In this document: piece by piece, positions 44,642 to 53,555 of the stretch
How the letters are laid out: the number at the start of each line of letters is the position of its first letter
Position numbering within the stretch: position 1 is the first letter of the stretch
Assembly (NCBI GenBank): GCA_035772735.1
Contig: JASDFA010000003.1
Location: 64,166,501-64,230,500, forward strand
Direction of reading: 5' to 3'
DNA: 64,000 nucleotides
Source of the DNA: Datura wrightii
Taxonomy: Eukaryota > Streptophyta > Magnoliopsida > Solanales > Solanaceae
Notes under the pieces: model-generated
Told to the model about the DNA's origin: nothing
Seen by the model: the letters and a program-made list of their open reading frames with translations, nothing else
Databases searched by the model: none
Translations under genes and position numbers: made by a program

Positions 44642-45862
44642 ATGGCGAGCGGACAAGATAAAGGCAAGGGTGCTTCTACCTCAGGCACCGGTAGGAAAAA
44701 GATGAGATTGCGCACCGCAGTCCCAGCTGCACCCGCTGTTCCGCGCGGCCAACGCCGCCAATACGGAACAAGATGGGTAACCGATGAAGGGAAGAAATGG
44801 TATGCTAAGCATAAAGAGAACAAGTACTTCCCTGAAGAACATATTGCACGGGAACCACTTGCACAGGAGTTCCCTCGCATCATACAGAGAATCGAGGCAG
44901 CTGGGCTCAGCTTTATTTTTCAGGAGCCCAAGGAGTACAACCTTCATTTGGTCCGGGAATTTTACGCAAATTGGAACCCGGCCATCAGAAGCCACACAGT
45001 GAAAATCAGAGGGCAGATTGTCACTCTGGAACCCCAGCAGTTGAATGCCATCGTTGGAGCGCGGGACACAGACGCCCACGTTCTCCGCCAGCTAAACATC
45101 ACCCCACCGTACGCCGACATCAGACGTACGTTGTGTGGGGCTCGATCCAGAGCCCGATGGAGTAGACATAAGGAGAGGGGTTACCACCAGACTCTGCCTT
45201 ATTCGCAGATGAACAGGGAGGCCAGAATATGGCTGAAGATTGTGTGTTCGTGTTTGATCCCGGGAGTTCATATGACGGACGTGACCCGGGACCGTGTCTG
45301 CTTGGTGTATGCCCTTATGAAAGGGCTTGAGATTAATGTTGGGGCGGTAATAATATCCGCCATGAAGAGAGCCAGACTGCACCAGGGCCACAGATACGGA
45401 TTTGGAGGACTCATCACCACCTTCCTCCGAGGCCTCGACATTGAGGAAGAAGCCTTGGACTATATTCCGCAGTTGGAGCGGAGGGCCCTCGACGTGACAA
45501 AGACTAAGGCCCCCGACACTACACACGGACCAGTACTGACTTTGGGCGAGCGACAAGCTCGGGACAATCAGTACATGGCCCGTATGTTTGGCATGCAGAT
45601 GCTTCAGCTACGGATTTGTGGGAGACCAGGCACCGAGGAAGAATTATGGCAGCTGGAGCTGGACTACCCCTTTGGCGAGAACGCCAGAGCCTTATGTCGG
45701 GTGGGACCAGCCTTCGTGGAGCCTACGGATGACGATGTCCCTACTGATGAGGAGACACGTCGTGAGGACTCCGATGTGGAGTCCGATGACGACGATGGAG
45801 CTGATTCAGACATGGGCGACGAGGCCGCAACACCGGATGAAGAAGTCGAATATTTCGACTGA
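44642..45862 (+). CDS. C ORF3, 406-codon protein of plant-transposon-protein type, function unknown
   Basis: Start chosen at ATG 44642 (MASGQDKGKGAS), just after the predicted acceptor; an upstream frame extension lacks context. Residues 1-50 are basic and Gly/Ala/Pro-rich (GRKKMRLR could act as a nuclear signal). Residues 60-300 form a compact domain: YFPEEHIAREPL, FYANWNPAI near 107-115, VKIRGQIVTLEPQQLNAIVG near 120-139, then REARIWLKIVCSCLIPG near 193-209 and a Leu-rich helical part. Residues 360-406 are strongly acidic. This layout resembles the plant 'putative transposon protein' family that accompanies Athila-type elements. There is no signal peptide, membrane segment, DDE or RT motif. 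It is missing from A and B, which have only about 430 bp at this position. Open and undamaged, so recently under use or recently inserted. Confidence 0.8.
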   Translation: MASGQDKGKGASTSGTGRKKMRLRTAVPAAPAVPRGQRRQYGTRWVTDEGKKWYAKHKENKYFPEEHIAREPLAQEFPRIIQRIEAAGLSFIFQEPKEYNLHLVREFYANWNPAIRSHTVKIRGQIVTLEPQQLNAIVGARDTDAHVLRQLNITPPYADIRRTLCGARSRARWSRHKERGYHQTLPYSQMNREARIWLKIVCSCLIPGVHMTDVTRDRVCLVYALMKGLEINVGAVIISAMKRARLHQGHRYGFGGLITTFLRGLDIEEEALDYIPQLERRALDVTKTKAPDTTHGPVLTLGERQARDNQYMARMFGMQMLQLRICGRPGTEEELWQLELDYPFGENARALCRVGPAFVEPTDDDVPTDEETRREDSDVESDDDDGADSDMGDEAATPDEEVEYFD

Positions 45863-47771
45863 GCAGGAAGTTCTACCACCCAAATTTTTTTTCTTTGTAT
45901 TGTTGTGAACACTGGGGACAGTGTTCGATTTAAGTGTGGGGTGGGGAGTAGCTAGGTGCTGGGACAAGGCTCTAATTTGCTGTATGTTTTTTTCCTTGGT
46001 TTGTATGGATGTTTGTGCTTTCCCTGTGGTGAACTGATTTGTGATGTATCTGTATATATTTGTTTTGTGGCTGATGATGTGTGTTTTTGAAAGTTATGGT
46101 TGCTAGTGTAAATATTTTGTAAATTTTGTAAATATTTTTTTCTATCGACATGATCGATATTTTTCAAAATATTTGCGAAGATATTTTGCAATTATCAAAA
46201 TCTTTTGTAAATACCTTCTTTCTATCGAAATGATCGATGTGTTGCAAAATTTTTCGATTTGTATTTTTTTGGGTTTCTTGGAGTTTGTTTTCGGTTCTTT
46301 TACCGAGAATAGTCCCGTTGAACCGATGTCATAGTTAGTGACCGTTCCCTATGATGGATGGATGACGACCGTCTTAAGGGAAATGTAGTCGGTAGGAGTA
46401 GGATTTTTATTTGTTTTTAGTTTTTCTTTGGTGGATTGCATCAATGAACTGTAGTTGCTTATGGTTGCTAAAATTTCGTTGCGTGTTGTAACTTATGTTC
46501 AAAATGTGAAAGTGATTCATTTGAAAGCATGCAATTCGGTAAATATGTTGAGTTAACTTGGCTATAGACTTTGGTTCAGGATGATTGAGGCTTAATTTTG
46601 AATTCATGTGATTGGCTAATTAGAGAGTCTGTGAATGCATCTTGATTCGAGCATGTGCACGAAGTGTGAAGTGAGGTATTGTTATTCCATGCCATTGTGA
46701 ATTGTCTAGAACTTGCCTGGTGTGTATACAAAACGAAATGAAGGAGGTGTAGTGTTGGAAAGGATGTAGGCATTTCTTTGTTTTAACCGATAGTTTCCAT
46801 TTTTTTTCTTGTCAAATTCTACCTTTTTATATGTTGTATACCCTAGTCAGCCCGTTGAGCCTTTAGCCGATTTCTTTCTTTCTTTTGTCCAAAAGTGTAT
46901 AAACTAAGCTTTATTCCTTCTTTTCATTAGCCTTAAAGTCTATAAGAAGCTCTTAAGCGCTTACAAAGAAAAGAAAATGTTTCCCAAAGAGTGAAAAGAG
47001 TGAAAAGAAAAAGAAAAGCAAAGTGAGGAAAGAAAAGATGAGGTTGAAGAGGCACTTGCTATAATTAAATGATAGCGAGGGTACATGAAAACCCTTTGTT
47101 TTGTGTCAAGTGTGTCTGAGGAAATGGGTTGTATGAAAGGAAACCAGCATGAATAGGAGAAAAAGAGAAAAGAGAGGAACAATGTCTATGAGTTGATGGG
47201 AATGAGTTGAAAAGGCGCTTAAGGATGCTAGCGACTATTATTGGCTAATCCAATATATATATACTAGATCCATAGCCCCGTTACAACCCATTAAAGTCCT
47301 ACGTGATCTTACATTGCATTTCTTTATATTAGTGGAGTAATACACTAAGGGCAAGCCTATGGGTCATGACATGATGCATGTGAATTCTTTTGGGAGAGTG
47401 AGTGAAATTAATTTTTGTATGCCCCTACTTGAATGTTTGTGTGCTGCATGAACAAAAAGGGGAAGATTCTCTCGAGTTGTGAGGGCACATGCTTGATGAA
47501 AGATTGATTTTCGTGTCGGATTTCTTGATTAGCTGATTTGCATGAGTTTGCCGATATCAAGAATCAATTCTTAAAGTCTAGGAAGCCTTGATGTATTAAA
47601 GGTCATTGTATTGTAAGACCAAGCATGTTTTCGTGATGATTTGCAAAAATTGAATAATCGGTATGACCATAGCGTAAATTGTTGCACCATAGTGACGAAG
47701 GTTGGGATGTAACTTGCATGATTTGTGTATATGTTGTTCGAGGACGAACAAGGATTTAAGTGTGGGGTAAG
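45863..47771 (+). other. C noncoding 3' domain
   Basis: No supported ORF. AAGTGTGGGGT occurs at 45932-45942. The hairpin TCGGTTC/GAACCGA (46291-46326) and the GGATGGATGACGACCGTCTT tract (near 46355) match A and B. Conserved phrases include TCTAGAACTTGCCTGGTGTG (near 46703) and the run from AGTCCTACGTGATCTTACAT to TGATGCATGTGAATTCTTT (about 47303-47390). The hairpin TTGTTCG-AGGA-CGAACAA (47734-47751) and the polypurine AAGTGTGGGGTAA (47758-47770) abut the 3' LTR. The tract between 46080 and 46260 is rich in AAAATATTT/GATCGAT words without a clear unit. Confidence 0.72.
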
Positions 47772-49225
47772 TGATCTTGGGCAGATTTATATGCCCAAGT
47801 GATACACAAACGTATCAATTTTACCTTGTTTGTTTTCCAATGTGTATATAATATCATGTAATTGGTAATCAAATGTGAATTTATACTAACCAACATGATT
47901 AGCATTTGTTTTGTAGGTAAATGTGATTTTTAGGAGCTAAAATGCATGTTGGAACTATGTCGGAGTTGGACTTGGATGCGAGCGTGGAAAAGACCTTGGA
48001 ATGCACATTTTATAGGGGCTCCGCGATGGAGCCGTGCCACGCTACCATCGCGGTAGCACACTGCCTGAACAGGAATTGAAATGGCAAATTCCAGTGTGCC
48101 TTCGCGTCAGCTCCGTGGCACGGAGAGAGGCCTCCGCGTTGGCCTCCGTGCCACGTTGAGGCTAATTTACCGGACCATGAAATTCCAGTGAAGGTCCGCG
48201 TCCACGCCGTGTCACGGAGGCAGTCCTCCACATTGGCCTCCGTGACACGTTGCTTGTTATTCGGGGAAAAATTTCCCACTAGATAAATAGCACACTTAGG
48301 TTTATTTTAATCAGTTTTTAGTTTTTAGACTGAGTTCAGAAGTGGAGAGCAAGGACGTGGGTTAGGAGCAGTTGAGGAACGAAAAAGCTAAGGGATTTCT
48401 TCTCTTCTTTTCTTCTTTCTATCAATTGTACGTATGATTTACACTCATTTTAGGATGATCAATCCACCAATGAGTGGCTAATTCTCTTCCTTGCTGAGGT
48501 TTTCAACATGTGTAATGAATTTTGATTATAATTGATATGGTTTTCTTCTTCTTCTTTCATGTTGTTCTATTAATTCTTGTTCTTACTGCATTAGTGATTG
48601 GCCAACATTAATGTACATCTAAAAAGTCCAATTTCACTCGAGAGAGCAAGAAATTGGAAAGTTGTGAATTAATAGGGTATTGTTCTTAACTTGATTTGGG
48701 AAAATTGGGTTTTGATGTGCTTTCCTGATAGAAATATACTTGAAAGCCGTATTAGTCAATTTAGGAACCGGAATTGTAGTGCTAGGTCATAAATTGCATT
48801 TGATCACAGAAATGTAGACGGATGGTTTATGATTCTAAAGTGAAATTAAATACGAAAGTTTTAATTTCTAGGCGAATGTTCTTGGCTAGCAATATGAAGA
48901 AGAGATTAACCAAATTATCATGATTATCAAGTTCATTACTTGTTCTTAACCTTGGCATGTTCATATCCATTGTCTGAATTCACAGTAAATAGTTGTTATT
49001 AATTTTAGTATATATAGTTTAGAAACAAAAACTCAAGTAACTGTTGGTTACATTGTTGTTAGCATAATTAGAAGTGAAATAGGAATATAGTAAACTAGGC
49101 AACTTTACATATCTTGAGCCTCCTTGGATCGATACTTGGCTACTTAGCCACTTTATTACTTGTTTGACCACGTGCACTTGCGTGTCGGTTTATAATATAT
49201 AATACCAATCGAAAAGCACTGAACA
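47772..49225 (+). repeat. C 3' LTR
   Basis: 1454 bp copy of the 5' LTR. It keeps both palindromic modules (one with a CG-to-CA change in its spacer) and the donor-like site, but has lost the TATA core. Followed by CTGCC. Confidence 0.96.
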
Positions 49226-49230
49226 CTGCC

Positions 49231-51235
49231 CATCCTCACAAATATGGAACAAATATGGCTAATCCCAATAGAATCTCCACGCGACAAATAGGAACATCTT
49301 CCTTTGTTGGAAAGTAAGATTTGCTGGAATCATGTCACTCACCAAATAATTTGCATAGTCGGAAAACAATGGGATCAAATCCTGGGATGTAGCCAACACC
49401 TGCACGTTTGGAAAAACATCATCTATGTTGATCACGTCTTTCAATCTTGCCTCTGCCTCCAATCTTGATATGTGATTAGCCACCTGGTTCTCAATCCCCT
49501 TTCGGTCCTTTACGTCGAACTCGAATTCTTGTAAGAGTAATACCCATCTGATTATCCTTGGTTTAGTATCCTTCATTAACATCAAACACCGCAATGCTAC
49601 ATGATCTATATAGACAATCACCTTAGTCCCGAGCAAGTATGCCCGAAACTTTTTGAATGCAAAGACTACTACTAGCAGCTTCTGTTTGGTCACTGTGCAA
49701 TTTTTCTGAGTTGTGTTGAAAGCTTACTGGCATAATAGATTGGGTGGAATATCTTCACTCTCGTTTGGCCAAAGACAGCACCTAGGGCAACCCCACTTGC
49801 ATCACGCATTACTTCAAATGGAAGAGACCAATCGGGGGCTATGATAAGGAGGCTGAGGTGAGTCTCTCCTTCAGGCATTCGAAGGCTTTCAAACATGCTT
49901 CATCAAACATGAACTTCACCTCCTTCTCTAGTAGCTCTCATAATGGTTGTGTAGTTTGTTAGAAGTAGTTGATGAACCTCCTACAGAATCCTGTATGACC
50001 CAAAAAGCTCCAGATACCTTTAATAAAAATAGGTGGTGGTAATACAACGATCACCTCCATTTTAGATCTGTCCACCTCTATTCCTTTTCCTGAGATTTTA
50101 TGGCCTAGCACAATCCACTCTTCGACCATAAAATGGCATTTTTCCCAATTGAGGACAAGATTTTTTGTTTCACACTTGCTCAAGACTTTACTAAAGTGCT
50201 CAAGGAAATCTTCAAATGAATCACCCACAAACGAGAAGTCATTCATAAACACTTCGATGGTATCCTCCACCATGTCTGAAAAGATGGACAATGCAGCGCT
50301 GAAATGTGGTCGGTGCATTGCACAACCCAAAGGGCATCCTCCTGAAAGCAAAAGTCCCATAAGGGCAGGTGAAGTTGGTTTTCTCTTGGTCTTCCGGGGT
50401 TCTGGAGATCTAATTATACCCTGAATAACCATCCAGAAAATAGTAACGTCCTCCACATACCAACCTGTCAAGCATTTGATCCATGAAAGGAATTAGGAAG
50501 TGGTCCTTTTGGGTCCAATAGTTGAGTTTCCGATAGTCCATGCAAACACGTCAACCTGTAACCAGCCTGGTCGGTACTAGCTCATCCTTTTTATGGCACC
50601 ACCGTGATTCTGGCTTTCTTTGGTTTACACTACACTAGACTCACCCACTTACTATCAGTAATGAGGCATACTACACTAGAATCTTATCATTTGATGATCT
50701 CTTTATTCACCTGCTCTTGCATCGGTGGATTCATTCATTGTTGATGCTCCATACTTGGTACGCAGTTCGGCTCAAGCTAAATTTTCTAGGTGCATATACC
50801 TAGAGGGATACCGATGATGTTAGTAATAGTCCAACCAATTGCCTTTTTATATCTTCTCGATACTGACACTAGGGCCTCAACTTGCCATTCTACAAGGTCT
50901 GCAGCAATAATCACTGGCAAAGTGTTGTTCTCCCTAAAGAATGTATATTTCAGATGTGGAGGTAGAGCTTTAAGCTCAAAGATTGGAGGTACTGAGGTAC
51001 TGGCAAACTAATGGTTTTCCTGGAGGGGTTGCACAGTTTTTTAGATCAAGATCCAACTTCTTTGGTCTTAAGTTGTAGGACCCCATTCCCTCCAGTGCAT
51101 TCACCATCTTAGTGTAACCATGGACAACATCCCCATCATAGTTCATAAGGATAGCTGCCAATGTCTCAACACTCAATCTTTCCTCTAGAGGTAAGAGTAG
51201 CCTCTTATCCTCCATCCTACTATTCATGGGGGTCG
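49231..51235 (-). pseudogene. pol: G pol: Athila-like RT and RNase H, broken
   Basis: Minus strand, interrupted by C at its integrase end. From 51227 down: ERLSVETLAAILMNYDGD, NALEGMGSYNLRPKKLDLDL, then LPPHLKYTFFRENNTLPVII and KKAIGWTITNIIGIPLGICT with stops, VCMDYRKLNYWTQKDHFLIP, YYFLDGYSGYN, FTCPYGTFAFRRMPFGLCNA. The catalytic box reads FMNDF (FMDDF in the family). Frame 50471-49959 covers EKCHFMVEEWIVLGHKISGK and SFLGHTGFCRRFI; 49896-49690 is the start of RNase H; 49693-49259 is RNase H (FAFKKFRAYLLGTKVIVYID, ENQVANHISRLEAEA). At least three frame breaks. No gag or protease lies between this pol and the primer site at 51343-51360, so a large deletion removed them. Confidence 0.88.
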
Positions 51236-51342
51236 CTCTTGAGTTAGGGTATCCCTGAATAGATCAAAATAAAGGAAAACATAAATGAAGAAACAAAGAC
51301 TAAAAGTTAAACACAAGAAATTAATCTAATCCTAATATGTAG

Positions 51343-51360
51343 TCCCCGGAAAAGGCACCA
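51343..51360 (-). promoter_or_regulatory. G primer-binding site (degenerate tRNA-Asp type)
   Basis: Minus strand TGGTGCCTTTTCCGGGGA against TGGCGCCGTTGCCGGGGA, three substitutions. It lies only about 110 bp from pol, which confirms the loss of gag. Confidence 0.75.
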
Positions 51361-51364
51361 TTTT

Positions 51365-52990
51365 TGATAATGCTCAAATCACGTCCCTGTAAAAGTATGA
51401 TGCGGATGTTGTCAATAAAGAACTCGGCTAGATTGGGGTTGATCCCATGGGAAATATGGTCAGGATGTAGAATAACTCTACTATTTATGTTTTTAGTACA
51501 ATTATTTCCTAATGGTTTTTTTAAAGAAAGAATCAAGTATGAAAGTAGTAGATTGTTGTTGTAATCAAATTATGCAATTAACTAGGGAAGTGTTCCCCAT
51601 GGATTCATAACAACTTTGGATTATTAAACTAGTGATCTATACCAACACTTAGCCTGCAGAGTTGATAACATAGATTTATCCAAACGATTGATTCATCCCT
51701 ATTAGATGACTATACTCAATCACCAAATTAGGTCTCTTAAGTGTTTTCACTTTAACCTTTATCAACTATTCCAAATTAACTATCCTATGACCACAACTCA
51801 AGTTATTCAATAAAACTTAAAGTTCAAGGATTCGTTATTCTTCTCTTTTACTAATCTGTACTTCTCTAAGTTGAAGCAAGTAGAAAATTCGGGCAAGACC
51901 TAACTTTATGCATCATTAAGAAATGTTTATGATGATGAGATGAACAATATAAGCAGGCGTATTGGTTTAGAATCACTTTATGTTAACCCCAGTTAGTTAT
52001 TCCACCATGGTTCCCACAACCCTAGTTGTTGAGGTTTTAGTTATTCATGATTGCAAGAAAAGAATTAGATTTCATGAAAGAAAACATAATTAACACTTAC
52101 AATAATGATTGAAGAAAAAGCCAATTGATTATAGCACAATCAAAAGTATGATCAATTAAAGAATAATCAATGAAATGTCAAAGCAATTCATGTATTTGAT
52201 CTCCAAGTGATGTTAGGAAACCAAAAAAACATGATTACAATAATATGAATCCACCCTCTAAAGAAAATAACCTAAAACGTATTTATACAAATAATTGGAA
52301 ACCTTCTCTAAATTAATAAGGATCTGTTTTCGAGCTTACCTATGAGTCGTACCGTGAAGATACGAGTCATAGTTTCCATTTAAAACATGCACTGCAGTCT
52401 TAAAAATTGGTTAAGTCTTGGGAGAAAGTATGACTCGTACAAGGACACTATAAGTCGTAGGTTGCCTGTCGTGGTCTGATTGTAAAGTGTGGTATCTTAT
52501 CGAATTTGTCACGAGTCCATGGTACGGTCCGTACATTGTAGTTATGACTCGTGGTCTCTGTTCATACTCTGTGACTTTCCAACTTGACATACTCACTGGA
52601 TACCACCACGACTCCTTGGTACAAGTCGTATGATATTGTCACGACTTATGCATTCCATTCATACAAGGAACTCAGGAAAGTGCAAGCTTATCACTCTTTC
52701 TATGACTCCTTGGTACGACTCATAACATAGTTGTATGGCTCATACCAAGAGTCATACTTGGACCCAATACTTTTTCATATCCTCTGGTTTTCATCACGGC
52801 TGCATGGTACGGCTCGTACCGCCAAGATACGGCTAATACTGAGGACCGCACTTGGCTCATTTTCTGCACTTTTTCCTCTCCTTTTCAAGAATTGAACTCC
52901 AAAACATGATTTCCATGAATATAAAGTAAAAGCACCTCATAATCATATAAACATACTCAAGACCACGCATTTTTCCTATGTTTTAAGCGT
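51365..52990 (-). repeat. G 5' LTR (left end clear, right end uncertain)
   Basis: Begins on the plus strand TGATAATGCTC next to the primer site, so the minus-strand LTR ends GAGCATTATCA. The right end was not located; text on the minus strand near 52985 (ACATAGGAAAAATGCGTGG) looks like LTR start. The block 52330-52830 is packed with GACTCGTGG, GGTACGACTC and GTATGACTCGTAC words. No second copy is in the window, so length is unproved. Confidence 0.55.
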
Positions 52991-53555
52991 CGAAACTGAT
53001 ATAAACACACAATACATCAACCTCTTCCAATTCACCATCCAGAGTCCTTGAGAAGATTTGTGGTGTTGTAGCTTCTTCATAGTCACAAACCGTCCTCGCT
53101 CCATTCTCAACTGTGGAGGATGCTCATGATGAACTCTAAGTACGCCGGTCACCACCAACGTCACTATTAATGTCCCTGGGGTTATTACACCCCAGCCTGT
53201 TATGCCAGACTCAAAAGAATAGAGTTTCACAGGTATCCCTACTTCTACCCTTTAATTTTTGATATATGCATTAGGGAGAATGCAACTTTTTTATGGGGGT
53301 GGATTACCTATAAACCTGTTACACCACTTGAAGGTTTTATTTGTTGTGTTTCTTTTCCCTCAGGTGTGCTATCTAGTAGAGCTGGTATATTTAGGTTGTT
53401 TTTATGTTGTATTGTCGTTGTGTCTATCAAAGAAAAGTAGGTAAACTTCAAGCAGTTGTTGGTGATAATCTCTTTTGATTAAATTGTTGGAAAATGGAGA
53501 ACCCTACAAACTTTAATGTGGTAAGGCTAGTCTTAGAAACTTTCGGAGTATAACA
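52991..53555. other. unassigned stretch ending in the H LTR terminus
   Basis: The right edge, GGAGTATAACA at 53555, is the complement of the H LTR start (followed by ATATCTCCCCCTTGGG), so some of this is H LTR, but I could not find its left end. On the plus strand CACAG|GTATCC (53231) and TTTTCCCTCAG (53362) could bound a 130-bp intron between short exons. No protein match is recognised and frames contain stops. Confidence 0.35.

Larger units (their letters stand above)
39244..49225 (+). mobile_element. Element C: young non-autonomous retrotransposon with gag-pro and an extra ORF
   Basis: Plus-strand element of 9982 bp with perfect CTGCC target duplications, inserted in element G. LTRs are 39244-40699 and 47772-49225 and differ at about twenty-odd positions by eye. 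Order: LTR, tRNA-Asp primer site, gag, protease, paired hairpins, palindromic promoter-like block, ORF3, conserved noncoding 3' domain, polypurine tract, LTR. There is no RT, RNase H or integrase. It is the best preserved member of the family that includes A and B, and the only one here with ORF3. Confidence 0.96.

Noticed and set aside
44681..45556. Minus-strand ORFs opposite ORF3
   Set aside because: Antisense shadows of a GC-rich coding region.
44642..45862. ORF3 as an envelope-like protein
   Set aside because: No signal peptide, membrane segment or coiled coil. The acidic tail and basic start fit an intracellular protein.
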